A DNA stretch of 64,000 bases from Bacteriovorax sp. (GTDB lineage Bacteria; Bdellovibrionota; Bacteriovoracia; Bacteriovoracales; Bacteriovoracaceae). Below the pieces are notes generated by a model that was not told the origin of the DNA, did not search any database, and worked only from the letters and a program-made list of their open reading frames with translations. A program made the translations under genes and the position numbers. The stretch is taken from assembly GCA_028710485.1 (NCBI GenBank), contig JAQTTZ010000003.1, forward strand, positions 38,815-102,814, read 5' to 3'. Below are positions 27,604 through 36,455 of this stretch, piece after piece (within the stretch, counting starts at the first letter, position 1; every line of letters begins with the position of its first letter).

Positions 27604-28542
27604 ATGGCCGATCAAAAAACAATCCAAAATAGAATCGAAAAAAACTATAAACATAGAGCTAAATGGGCACGCAAAGAAGGTATTGAAGGATTTCGTATTT
27701 ACGAAAAAGATATTCCTGAATTTCCGTTTATTGTCGATGTTTACAAAGATCATGCCGTCATCTTTGAAAAACGCGATGATGAAATCGATGCCGAGAAATT
27801 TGAACATTTTAATTATATTATCAGTGCCGTAAAAAATGTTCTCCATCTGCCTGAAGAAAAAATCGTCATTAAGTCGCGCAAGAAGCAAAAAGGTGCGACC
27901 CAGTACGAACGCCTCGAAGAGAGAAATGAAACTATTACTGTTAAAGAATACCAGGCCGAATTTTTAGTTAATCTTCACGATTATCTGGATACCGGCCTTT
28001 TTCTGGATCACCGTCCAATGAGACAACTGATCTTTAATGAAGCGCGCGCTAAAAAATTCTTAAACCTTTTCTCATATACTGGAACTGTAAGCGTGATGGC
28101 CGCCTTGGGTGGAGCAACTCACGTCACGAGCGTCGATCTCTCAAGTACCTATCAGGATTGGGCAAGAAAGAATTTTGAACATAATAAAATTTCTTTAAAA
28201 GAACATAATTTCATCGTTCAAAGTGCACTCGATTATCTCGAAAAAGCGGTGAACAAATTTGATCTTATCTTCCTAGACCCTCCAACTTTTTCCAATTCAA
28301 AAAAAATGGAAGAAGATTTTGAAGTAGAAAAAGACCAGGTAGTATTGATTAAAAACTGCTTGCGCCTTCTCAATCCAGGTGGAACTCTTTATTTTTCTAA
28401 TAATAAAAGAAAATTCAAACTCGATCCAATAATAGCGGAAATGGCCGTCGTTCAAGATATTACGGATAAAACTATTCCTATGGATTTTAGAGAGAGAAGT
28501 GTTCACCATTGTTTCAAAATCTCTCACCTTACAAAAAAATAA
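27604..28542 (+). CDS. rlmK: 23S rRNA methyltransferase, stand-alone RlmK (C-terminal half of RlmKL)
   Basis: Corresponds to the second half of the E. coli RlmKL fusion, the enzyme that makes m7G2069 in 23S rRNA. The PUA-like N-terminal part includes NRIEKNYKHRAKWARKEGIE and VDVYKDHAVIFEK. The Rossmann domain has LDTGLFLDHRPMRQL, FLNLFSYTGTVSV (SAM loop), VDLSSTYQDWA and LIFLDPPTFSNSKKME. No THUMP/RlmL half exists here or in the neighbouring genes, so the two activities are encoded separately. Between yecM (2 bp) and a DEAD-box helicase (2 bp). Confidence 0.85.
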   Translation: MADQKTIQNRIEKNYKHRAKWARKEGIEGFRIYEKDIPEFPFIVDVYKDHAVIFEKRDDEIDAEKFEHFNYIISAVKNVLHLPEEKIVIKSRKKQKGATQYERLEERNETITVKEYQAEFLVNLHDYLDTGLFLDHRPMRQLIFNEARAKKFLNLFSYTGTVSVMAALGGATHVTSVDLSSTYQDWARKNFEHNKISLKEHNFIVQSALDYLEKAVNKFDLIFLDPPTFSNSKKMEEDFEVEKDQVVLIKNCLRLLNPGGTLYFSNNKRKFKLDPIIAEMAVVQDITDKTIPMDFRERSVHHCFKISHLTKK

Positions 28543-28544
28543 TT

Positions 28545-29738
28545 ATGATTAAAAACTTATTTTCTGCACCTATAGAAAAAGCTCTAACTGAAGATATGAA
28601 GATCCAAAACTTCACTGAAATCCAAACGCGCTGTATGCCCATTATCATGGAAGGAAAAAACCTGATTGGTGTTTCAGAAACGGGAAGTGGTAAAACCTTA
28701 AGTTTTGTCCTGCCCTTAATTGATAAAATTATTGGAAGTCCAAAGCGCCCGACAAAGATTTTAATAATCACTCCTACTAAAGAATTGAGTGAGCAAATTT
28801 TAGCGGTGGTTAAAAAAGTCTGCCGCCACACAAATTTAATAAGCATGAGTCTCTATGGTGGAACTAGTTATGATTCCCAGGTTCGGGATTTAAAAAATGG
28901 TGTCCATATAATTGTCGCTTGTCCGGGACGCTTAAAAGATCATATTGATAAAGGAAGTATTGACCTCAAAGGAATAGAGTATCTAGTTTTAGATGAAGCT
29001 GATCAACTAATGGATATGGGATTTCTTCCGGCCCTGACCGTCGCCTTAAATGCGACCACTAATCGCAAACAGACTCTCCTTTTTTCAGCAACAGTTAGTC
29101 CTGAAATTCAAGAGCTGATCAAAGATTTTATGCCTGAGTCTACCCTTGTGCAGTTGCATGATACAAAACCTAAAGAAGTCATTCAGGAAATTTTTTGTCC
29201 AATTAGTCCTGAATTAAAATATCCATTCCTGCGTTTTCTACTAAAACATAAAAAAATTAAGGCATGCTTAATTTTTACCCGTACTAAAGATGAGGCCAAT
29301 GCCCTAGGGGCCCAACTAGCACTTGATAATTATCAAGCGGTGACACTTCAAGGAGACATGACAACTCACCAGAGAAAGAAGGCCCTGGATGCCCTAAAAC
29401 TTAAATCAGCAATGGTATTGGTTGCAACTGATGTCGTTTCGCGCGGAATTGATATTCCCCATGTCACTCATGTTATCAACTTCACCCCACCAGAGAGTTT
29501 AGAGGCCTATGTTCACCGAATTGGAAGAACTGCCAGACACGACAAAGGTGGAGAGGCCATAACTCTTTATACGCCCGATGAGGAGTATCTCCTGGCCAAA
29601 ATTTCAAATGGTAAAAAGCATCCTACTCAAAAATTCAAAGAATTTAATTATCAATTAAAAATAGAAAAGAAAAAACTCGTCATAATTAAAGAAAAAGAAA
29701 AAGAGAATAAACAAGACGATTCCGATTATGACGGTTGA
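28545..29738 (+). CDS. DEAD-box ATP-dependent RNA helicase
   Basis: Full set of helicase motifs: Q motif (NFTEIQTRCMP), Walker A SETGSGKT at residues 44-51, PTKELSEQ, GG, PGR, VLDEADQ near residue 150, SAT, then the second RecA lobe with IFTRTKDEA, LQGDMTTHQR, ATDVVSRGID and HRIGRTAR. The tail is short, basic and Lys/Glu-rich. The ATG at 28545, two bases after rlmK, is chosen over an upstream in-frame start inside rlmK. Such helicases help ribosome assembly or mRNA decay; the position next to rlmK suggests ribosome assembly. Confidence 0.93.
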   Translation: MIKNLFSAPIEKALTEDMKIQNFTEIQTRCMPIIMEGKNLIGVSETGSGKTLSFVLPLIDKIIGSPKRPTKILIITPTKELSEQILAVVKKVCRHTNLISMSLYGGTSYDSQVRDLKNGVHIIVACPGRLKDHIDKGSIDLKGIEYLVLDEADQLMDMGFLPALTVALNATTNRKQTLLFSATVSPEIQELIKDFMPESTLVQLHDTKPKEVIQEIFCPISPELKYPFLRFLLKHKKIKACLIFTRTKDEANALGAQLALDNYQAVTLQGDMTTHQRKKALDALKLKSAMVLVATDVVSRGIDIPHVTHVINFTPPESLEAYVHRIGRTARHDKGGEAITLYTPDEEYLLAKISNGKKHPTQKFKEFNYQLKIEKKKLVIIKEKEKENKQDDSDYDG

Positions 29739-30477
29739 AAAATCCAAATGGTTTCATAGTGATTTGAATGAGGACACCATCGCCGTTGTCCTCATTGCTC
29801 CTGGACTAAACCTTCTTCCCAGTAAAATGGATCAACTTGCCAAATTTTTCACTTCAAAAAAATGTGATGTTTTAAGAATCTCTCTTGGCCCAAATTCTGA
29901 TAGCTGGACTGATAAATTTAGCGATTCGTACGATGCTGCTCTTGAGCACGCGGAAATTATTCAAAGACCATTATATTTTCTGGGATTTTCACTCGGGGCA
30001 CTGATAGGCGTTCACTATATTATCAGACACCCTTTTCAACAATTTAAAAAATGCATCTTGATGGCCCCGGCAACTCATACCAAAACTTACACCATTATAC
30101 CTGCCTTGCTAGCTTCGATTTTTCCCAAAGGAAGTTTGCCAAGCTTTAATCTAGAAAATTATCGGGAGAAACCTCACACTACCCTCGCTGAATATAAAAA
30201 GATGAACTCTCTCCAAAAAGAAATTAAACATTCTCTTAAGAAGAATAACATAAATATTCCCACACTCCTTATTACGAACCCCAAAGATGAACTAGTGGAC
30301 AGCTCCAAGCTTACAAAATTTGCCGCTTCAAATGCTCTTTGGAAAAATCGTTCAATTGCCAACCAAGAGAGTCTATTACCTAAAAAATACCATCACTTAA
30401 TGATAGATTCGGACTCCATAGGCTTAAAAGAATGGGAAAAAATGTTACAAAATCTGTCTGATCATTTTACCTTATAA
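29728..30477 (+). CDS. Alpha/beta-hydrolase-fold protein
   Basis: The nucleophile elbow GFSLGALIG gives the catalytic Ser. A candidate acid is Asp in NPKDELVD and the histidine lies in KYHHLMID near the C-terminus, the usual triad order. The oxyanion region is APGLNLLPSK. No signal peptide, so cytoplasmic. The substrate cannot be guessed. The start overlaps the helicase gene by 11 bp. Confidence 0.75.
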   Translation: MTVEKSKWFHSDLNEDTIAVVLIAPGLNLLPSKMDQLAKFFTSKKCDVLRISLGPNSDSWTDKFSDSYDAALEHAEIIQRPLYFLGFSLGALIGVHYIIRHPFQQFKKCILMAPATHTKTYTIIPALLASIFPKGSLPSFNLENYREKPHTTLAEYKKMNSLQKEIKHSLKKNNINIPTLLITNPKDELVDSSKLTKFAASNALWKNRSIANQESLLPKKYHHLMIDSDSIGLKEWEKMLQNLSDHFTL

Positions 30478-30499
30478 AAATATGCTATAATCAGAGTCA

Positions 30500-31012
30500 A
30501 TGAGAACGTTGCTCCTAGATTGCAACTATTTTCCGGTAAAAATAATTTCTTGGCAGAAGGCCATGATACTCTTTTTGACCGAACGGGCCGAAGTGGTCGA
30601 TGAATACGAAGATAAACTCATTCGTTCGGTATCCACTTCGTATAAATTGCCAAAAGTCCTACGTCTTTTTCAAACTCATAAGATTTCCCAAAATGTAAAA
30701 TTCTCTCGCATGAATGTTTTTTTTCGGGATCAATTCAAATGTCAGTACTGCGAAATCCAGCTTGCGGCCTCAGAACTCACCTTTGACCATATCATCCCGG
30801 TTTCACAAAAAGGCGCAACCAATTGGGAGAATGTCGTCACTTGTTGCAAGAGTTGCAATACTCATAAAGGATCCAAGACCCTGAAGGCCGCCAATATGAA
30901 ACTATTGAAAGTGCCAAAAAAACCTAGATGGTCACCGGAGCTTTGTTTGCGGCCACTCGAGACTGATCCTGTTGAGTGGAGGAATTTCTTTCCAACAAGA
31001 ATCGCTTCTTAG
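30500..31012 (+). CDS. HNH endonuclease-family protein
   Basis: The HNH core is complete: CQYCEIQ, LTFDHIIPVSQKGATNWENVV and CCKSCNTHKG, giving a zinc-binding pair of CxxC motifs around the catalytic His and Asn. The N-terminal 60 residues (LLLDCNYFPVKIISWQKA) are those of the small free-standing HNH proteins found in many environmental bacteria rather than of restriction enzymes. Target unknown. It lies 22 bp after the hydrolase gene and probably ends the prfC operon. Confidence 0.8.
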   Translation: MRTLLLDCNYFPVKIISWQKAMILFLTERAEVVDEYEDKLIRSVSTSYKLPKVLRLFQTHKISQNVKFSRMNVFFRDQFKCQYCEIQLAASELTFDHIIPVSQKGATNWENVVTCCKSCNTHKGSKTLKAANMKLLKVPKKPRWSPELCLRPLETDPVEWRNFFPTRIAS

Positions 31013-31155
31013 TAAAGGAATCAAAAAACCTAAATTATTGTCACTTGAAAATGATCAATAAATTTTCAATATTGAGGTAATGCTCGTAAACCCTATATAT
31101 TTTAATATAAGAAAACTTGATGTGTACTCATACAGAATTCATTCATAATTAGACT

Positions 31156-32208
31156 ATGAACATTGATATCAAACACAATTTATTAAAAAATTTTTTGAGT
31201 GATCAAAGAACAGATCAAAGAAATGTTCAGACAAGTATTGATCAATCAATGATGGTTAAAACAGAACAAAAATCCTTAGAAATGGATCTTCGTCATGAAG
31301 GCCACAAAAATAATGATCCCAGGAAAACTCATAAGCAAAAACCAAACAAAATAAATATTGAAGCTAAAGCTCTTCTGCTTAAAGATATAGTTCTACAAGA
31401 CGAAAAACTAAAGCAGCAATTGTCCCAGGTTAAGCGCAATCCTCTAAAACTTTTAAAAGTTTTCAGCATCACATATATAGCTGTTTTTTTATTAAGCTCA
31501 AATATTGCTTCTGGAGAAACGATCATTCTAACAGGAGATAAATGGTGCCCGTTTAATTGTGATCCTCATAGTGCCAGAATGGGTTATATGATTGAAGTGG
31601 CAAAAATTATTTTCGAAAGAAAGGGACACAATATTGATTACCAAGTTAACTCTTGGATTAAATCAATTGAAAACGTCAGAAACTCAAAAGCTACGGGATT
31701 AGTGGCCACCACCAAGCTTGATGCTCCAGATTTCATTTTTCCCCAAAAAAGCATGGGCACTAATAAAGACTGCTTCTATGTGCGCGCAAAAGATTTGTGG
31801 GAATTTAACGAGATTAGTGATTTAAAAAATCGCCAACTGGCAACTTCTGAAGGTTACGCCTATTCTGCCACACTCACTGCCTACATCAATGAAAATCCAA
31901 AAAAAGTCCAGATTGCCTCCGGCAAGAATACCCTAATCGTCAATTTAAAAAAACTTGATGAGGGCCGCGTGGATACCATTGTAGAGAATCCCTTTGTTTT
32001 TAATTATATGGTCAAGGAAGGAAAATCTCGCGATAAATACGAAGAGGCCGGTTGCACCGAAGAAAATGATCTCTATATTGCCTTTTCACCCAAAAATCCT
32101 CGTTCAAAAGAATTTGCAAAAATACTTACAGAAGGCATTGAGGAATTGAGAAAGGATGGAACTCTAGATAAGATAATCTCAAAGTATTCTTTAAAAGACT
32201 GGAGATAG
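31156..32208 (+). CDS. Periplasmic solute-binding-type protein with long N-terminal extension
   Basis: Residues from about 123 match the SBP_bac_3 fold (TGDKWCPFNCDP, GYMIEVAKIIFERKGHNI, ATSEGYAYSATL, GTLDKIISKYSLKDW), as in binding proteins for amino acids and in stand-alone sensors. It has a hydrophobic segment at about 103-118 just before the domain. The first ~95 residues are polar and charged, an unusual extension that would leave a cytoplasmic tail and make this a signal-anchored rather than cleaved protein. I see no internal start with a ribosome-binding site. No ABC permease or ATPase genes adjoin it. Confidence 0.7.
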   Translation: MNIDIKHNLLKNFLSDQRTDQRNVQTSIDQSMMVKTEQKSLEMDLRHEGHKNNDPRKTHKQKPNKINIEAKALLLKDIVLQDEKLKQQLSQVKRNPLKLLKVFSITYIAVFLLSSNIASGETIILTGDKWCPFNCDPHSARMGYMIEVAKIIFERKGHNIDYQVNSWIKSIENVRNSKATGLVATTKLDAPDFIFPQKSMGTNKDCFYVRAKDLWEFNEISDLKNRQLATSEGYAYSATLTAYINENPKKVQIASGKNTLIVNLKKLDEGRVDTIVENPFVFNYMVKEGKSRDKYEEAGCTEENDLYIAFSPKNPRSKEFAKILTEGIEELRKDGTLDKIISKYSLKDWR

Positions 32209-32210
32209 TA

Positions 32211-32663
32211 GTGAATTATTGGCTAATGAAAAGTGAACCCGACGTCTTCTCGATCGACATTTTAAAAACAAAAAAAAAATCAGGCTGGGATGGAGTTCGT
32301 AACTATCAAGCGCGAAACTTCATGCGAGATGATATGAAAAAAGGTGATATGGTTCTTTTTTATCACTCTAGTTGTGAAGTTCCAGGTGTCGCAGGACTGG
32401 CACAAGTTTCAAAGGAATCTCACCCTGATCCAACTCAATTTGATCCTAAAAGTGATTACTACGATCCAAAGGCCACAAAGGAGAATCCTCGCTGGTTTAT
32501 GGTGGAAGTTGAGTTTGTTGAAAAATTCAATTCTGTAGTTACTCTGCACACAATAAAAAGTATTAAGTCGCTGGAGAATATGCCACTGGTTAAAAAGGGC
32601 TCTAGGCTCTCAATTAATCCAGTTAGTGAAAAAGAATATAAAACTATTTTAGGGTTAAAATAG
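32211..32663 (+). CDS. EVE-domain protein
   Basis: Complete EVE (PUA-like) domain of the type found in thymocyte nuclear protein 1: YWLMKSEPDVFSIDIL, WDGVRNYQARNFMRDDMKKGD, LFYHSS, and a WFMVEVEFVEKF strand. These proteins bind modified bases in DNA or RNA. It starts with GTG two bases after the previous stop, so translation is coupled to the solute-binding gene. Confidence 0.88.
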   Translation: MNYWLMKSEPDVFSIDILKTKKKSGWDGVRNYQARNFMRDDMKKGDMVLFYHSSCEVPGVAGLAQVSKESHPDPTQFDPKSDYYDPKATKENPRWFMVEVEFVEKFNSVVTLHTIKSIKSLENMPLVKKGSRLSINPVSEKEYKTILGLK

Positions 32664-32689
32664 TTTTATATCCATTTTTATAAAATTGA

Positions 32690-33841
32690 TTACATTCTTT
32701 TTGGATAAAGGTTCATCGGCTGGTTAACTTCAACCGTTCTGCCACCGTGTGGTGCTGGAAATTGAATTCCATGAAGCACGTTTTTCATACAGTCACGAAC
32801 TTTGTCTGAAGTGATTTCTTCCGAGGTAATTTCTGAACGATTAACACGCCCTTGAGAGGCAATAAAAAATCTGAAGTTCATGACACCTTGAAAGCCTTCA
32901 GGGTTTTTATCCACATCAAGTTCTTTTTGGTAACAGTATCTGAATTGTGGAATATGATCACGCAATAATCTTCTTATGGCATCCGGATCAATAGTTGAGA
33001 CGGCAATCTTTTCAACCGGCACACCGGCAACCATGACAGATCCTTTCGTCGCAAGGCCATCGAAGCCTTTTGAAGAATCGATTCTCCCTTTCGCTGAACC
33101 AGTAAGGCTTCCTACGTTAGTCGCAACACGGGCCATATTAGAGGTTCCAGTAGTTGTTCCTGTAAAATGACCATCCCCCGATCCACCGCCAACTCCATCG
33201 CCCATTCCACCACCGTGACCGCCACCAGCTCCCCCGTCATCAATAGCATTAGGATTAGTTTTAATTCTTTTTAATCCAGATCCGCTTTTCATGATTGAGT
33301 TAGTAAGGTTGGTCATGTCAGCACCTTTATAGGTATCACCAGAGCCTCCGGTATTTCCATCTTTAGATGGAACCTTTCCCGGTGCTGAACCTGTCCCCAC
33401 ATCGGTCTTAGGAAGTTTTCTTAAATCTGTCTTGGGATCATAAGCAGTTTTCTTTTGAGAGCGCGGGTCACCTTTTTGAACAGCTTGAACTTTATTCTTT
33501 AGCGGATCCCCTAAACTTTTTGAATTCTTTACAATTTTTTCAGTTCCATTTTTAACTTTTTTGTCTTCTGCTGGTGCTTTAATTTTTTCCGATTCAACAG
33601 CAACTAGCTTCTTTTGAATCATTGCATTTTTTACTGCTGGAGTGATGAACTCCATTTTAATTGGTTCTAATTTTGGGTCATCATGCATTTTATGTTCTAA
33701 TACAAGATGAGGCAATTTGAGCAGAAAGAAAAACAAGTGAATGACAATACTTCCGATCAAAGCACGCTTATTAAAGCGCTTCGTCTCTTCTTCTAGTTTA
33801 CTTTCACCAGCAACATATAATGGCTTTTTAATAGCACTCAT
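32690..33841 (-). CDS. TonB-like protein with AgmX/PglI C-terminal domain
   Basis: One N-terminal membrane helix (about 26-50) is followed by a long Lys/Pro-rich and then Gly/Ser/Asp-rich periplasmic linker. The C-terminal 100 residues (HIPQFRYCYQKELD, GVMNFRFFIASQGRV, MKNVLHGIQFPAP) match the AgmX/PglI TonB-like domain known from Myxococcus motility proteins. The protein should couple the ExbB/ExbD proton channel to an outer-membrane partner. Third gene of a minus-strand exbB-exbD-tonB-like operon. Confidence 0.85.
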   Translation of the reverse strand: MSAIKKPLYVAGESKLEEETKRFNKRALIGSIVIHLFFFLLKLPHLVLEHKMHDDPKLEPIKMEFITPAVKNAMIQKKLVAVESEKIKAPAEDKKVKNGTEKIVKNSKSLGDPLKNKVQAVQKGDPRSQKKTAYDPKTDLRKLPKTDVGTGSAPGKVPSKDGNTGGSGDTYKGADMTNLTNSIMKSGSGLKRIKTNPNAIDDGGAGGGHGGGMGDGVGGGSGDGHFTGTTTGTSNMARVATNVGSLTGSAKGRIDSSKGFDGLATKGSVMVAGVPVEKIAVSTIDPDAIRRLLRDHIPQFRYCYQKELDVDKNPEGFQGVMNFRFFIASQGRVNRSEITSEEITSDKVRDCMKNVLHGIQFPAPHGGRTVEVNQPMNLYPKRM

Positions 33842-33854
33842 TTTAATACCCTAA

Positions 33855-34292
33855 TTATTTTTTCTTATTTGGGTCTTCTTCAGCAGCAATTGAGAAATTT
33901 TTGGCCCCTGCACTTTTCGCTAAATCCATCAACTGAACCGCCTTACCAAGAAAGGCCTTAGTGTCCCCTTCAAGAATGACTGATTCCGTTTTTAATGATT
34001 TTAGAGAACTAGCAATGCTAGCTCCTAGATCAGCATCTGCAATGGTCTTGCCAGCAATGGCCACTTTTCCGTCCTTATCCAATGTAATGATCAAGATCTC
34101 ATCTTGCTTTTTTTCATTAGTGATTTGAGTTTTTGGAAGCTCAATGTCAAGACCTGATTCAAGTGCTGCAGTGGAAGTCACCATAAAAATAATCAGAAGA
34201 ACGAGCATAATATCGATAAGCGGAGTCATGTTGATCTCCGACATGATATTCTCATCATCTCCTGAATTCTGATTCATATTACCCATGGCCAT
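33855..34292 (-). CDS. ExbD/TolR-type biopolymer transport protein
   Basis: Single membrane helix (about 24-44) containing the proton-carrying Asp in MTPLIDIMLVLLIIFMV, then a periplasmic domain of the ExbD fold (TLDKDGKVAIAG, ILEGDTKAFLGKAVQLMDLAKSAG). AAGGAG precedes the ATG. Partner of the ExbB-like protein 36 bp upstream. Confidence 0.9.
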   Translation of the reverse strand: MAMGNMNQNSGDDENIMSEINMTPLIDIMLVLLIIFMVTSTAALESGLDIELPKTQITNEKKQDEILIITLDKDGKVAIAGKTIADADLGASIASSLKSLKTESVILEGDTKAFLGKAVQLMDLAKSAGAKNFSIAAEEDPNKKK

Positions 34293-34328
34293 AAGGCGCT
34301 CCTTAATTCGTAATTGCTTCTAAAAAAA

Positions 34329-34940
34329 TTACTTTTTCGCAGAATTAAATGATTCTGTTAAATCCCCTAAACCATTTTTAAAGTCATTTAGAGTTTCTGT
34401 AACTTTTACTTGGAGATAGTTGTAAAACATAACGGCAAAAACTGCGACTAAAATACCGGCCGCTGTCGCAACCAGAGCTTCAGAAATTGTTCCCGCTACA
34501 ACTGCGAAGCCTGATTTACCAGCAACTCCGATTGCTTTAAATGAACCCATGATCCCCCAAACTGTTCCAAAGAGTCCAACGAATGGTGCTGATGATCCAA
34601 TTGTCCCAAGAACCCAAAGATTCTTTTTTAGGCCTTGAGTTGTCTCATTAAGACGACGCTGCATTCTTGCGTCCCACTCTTCTTGAGAATTTGTATCTTC
34701 GAAAATTGCAGCGTGTGGTTTTGCAATAATTTCCGGACAATTTTTATAAAGCCATTCCATTTCATTGAAGCGTTTTGACTGGATAATTCTCATACCTTCA
34801 TCATAAAAATATTTTGATTGTTTTTTAAAATTGATTAAAAACCAAATTTTTTGAATAGCGACAGTCCATAGTGCTACTGAGAAAATTAGTAGCGGGTACA
34901 TGATAAAGCCACCTTGCTTAAATACTTCGACCAAATTCAT
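34329..34940 (-). CDS. ExbB/TolQ/MotA-type proton channel protein
   Basis: Three membrane segments, at about residues 14-32, 110-132 and 145-172. Between and within the last two lies the family signature (LGTIGSSAPFVGLFGTVWGI, then GISEALVATAAGI). Forms a pentameric proton channel with ExbD. AAGGAGT lies upstream of the ATG. Head of the operon; the upstream gap of about 180 bp to the divergent gene at 35122 should hold its promoter. Confidence 0.92.
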   Translation of the reverse strand: MNLVEVFKQGGFIMYPLLIFSVALWTVAIQKIWFLINFKKQSKYFYDEGMRIIQSKRFNEMEWLYKNCPEIIAKPHAAIFEDTNSQEEWDARMQRRLNETTQGLKKNLWVLGTIGSSAPFVGLFGTVWGIMGSFKAIGVAGKSGFAVVAGTISEALVATAAGILVAVFAVMFYNYLQVKVTETLNDFKNGLGDLTESFNSAKK

Positions 34941-35112
34941 GAGAAGACTCCTTGTCTTTTTTTCGTCAGAAATGTTTATAGTTACTTAACGGTTGTTTTT
35001 TATATTCTTTTAATATTTTAGCTTATATTTTAATAGATTGTAGTAAGAAATTACCTGATCATTTTACTTATGACATATTTTGCTGTTTTTTTTTGTGCCA
35101 ATAAATTTTCGC

Positions 35113-35118
35113 TATAAT
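35113..35118 (+). promoter_or_regulatory. Perfect TATAAT -10 box just ahead of a start codon
   Basis: TATAAT lies only three bases before the ATGATG at 35122-35127, so transcription would begin at about the second ATG. No good -35 box stands at 17 bp; a weak TTGTGC is at 14 bp. Confidence 0.4.
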
Positions 35119-35121
35119 GGA

Positions 35122-36438
35122 ATGATGAAAAAATCATTCACAAACTGTTTGAGTCTCACTTTACCACTGGCCTTAACTCTGGCCTCAGCACTTGCCTTCA
35201 ATGTAGGTGAGCAAGTTGAGCTCGAAGCTTTCTTGAATGCCAGAAGCGATGCCCGATTTACCAAGGCCTCAAATAATATTGCAGCTACACTCTCTAAAGG
35301 GACTCGCGGCGAAGTTATGGAGACAAAAAAAATGCCGTCGGGGAATTTTGGGATAAAGATGAAAGTTGAAGGAGGAGCTCATCGAGGAGAATCCTTTTGG
35401 GTCTACTATAATTTAAAGACACCATTGATAAAACTTTTGGATGCAAAAAATAAAGAGCTGAATAAAGATCAGAATAAAGTTGATGAAAACGATGCTGTCG
35501 AGACAGCAAAAAAAGTAGAACTTACCGCCGATCAAAAAGCTTATCGAGCTCCTGAAGAAAAAGCAGTCATTGATGCTGCAACTACGGCCTTAAAACTTCT
35601 GGATAATAAGGCCCTCTTACAAATTATCGCTAATCCAAAATCTCTTGACTGTGCGCCTGTCGTTTCTGCCCTTTCAGTTGTTCCTGAAGATCAATATAAA
35701 GAGACAGACGTTGTGCAACCCTACCATGAAGTAGCAACTTCTCCTCTTCACTCCTCAATATGCCAAACAAGTGACTCTGGATGGGAGCAATGTAAATCGG
35801 CCGACACAGGTAAAATTGAAGGATTCAAGCTGTTCAATAACGGTCCAAATAAGATAGTAAAAAATAATGAGTATTTTATTAATCGTGAGATGAGTTTTGA
35901 ATTTTCTGACCTGGCACGCTCCGACATGAAGCTGGTGATATCCGACTCTCCTGACGATACAACCAGTCATGCGACTTATAGTATCATGATGTTTTTCCCA
36001 AGAACTGTAATGCCTGCAGTAAAAAGAGTTGGCGATGAATTTGAAGTCACTCTGCCGAATAAAGAAATCGTCCGTTATAATGCTAAAACTCGCGAAGTTA
36101 TTGGTGGTGTTTTCACAGAAGGTGCCATGGCCCAAGGTGATAATAAAAAAGCTAAGCCAGCTGCTATTAATTATACTGGAAATGGCGTAATGATCCGCGC
36201 AGATAAATCAGGCGATCTTCCTTATGGCGATGTTGAAACAAAAAGCGGAGCAAAAGCTCCATCAACCACAACGGCTACAATTTCTAAAAAAGGATTTAAA
36301 GACTGTAAGATTCCGTCAAAAGATATCTGGTACACAGACTATAATAAAGGCGGTAACGTTTTTGTAAAATCTGAACTCACCAATGATATTGGGATGGATG
36401 ATTTCGTAAAAAAGAAATGTGGATTTTCATTATATTAA
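35122..36438 (+). CDS. Secreted two-part protein, SH3-like N-terminus plus unnamed conserved domain
   Basis: A signal peptide ends near LASALA. Residues 25-105 resemble a bacterial SH3 segment (VGEQVELEAFLNAR, SKGTRGEVMETKKMPSG, FWVYYNL). After a charged linker, the C-terminal 220 residues form a domain shared with the next gene: ICQTSDSGWEQC, ARSDMKLVISDSPDDTTSH, MMFFPRTVMPA, GFKDCKIPSKDIWYTD, NKGGNVF and CGFSLY. Four paired cysteines are kept in both. I know no name for this domain. A perfect TATAAT three bases upstream hints at a leaderless message that would begin at the second ATG (35125). Confidence 0.7.
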   Translation: MMKKSFTNCLSLTLPLALTLASALAFNVGEQVELEAFLNARSDARFTKASNNIAATLSKGTRGEVMETKKMPSGNFGIKMKVEGGAHRGESFWVYYNLKTPLIKLLDAKNKELNKDQNKVDENDAVETAKKVELTADQKAYRAPEEKAVIDAATTALKLLDNKALLQIIANPKSLDCAPVVSALSVVPEDQYKETDVVQPYHEVATSPLHSSICQTSDSGWEQCKSADTGKIEGFKLFNNGPNKIVKNNEYFINREMSFEFSDLARSDMKLVISDSPDDTTSHATYSIMMFFPRTVMPAVKRVGDEFEVTLPNKEIVRYNAKTREVIGGVFTEGAMAQGDNKKAKPAAINYTGNGVMIRADKSGDLPYGDVETKSGAKAPSTTTATISKKGFKDCKIPSKDIWYTDYNKGGNVFVKSELTNDIGMDDFVKKKCGFSLY

Positions 36439-36455
36439 ATTCTTAAGGAGTCAAA

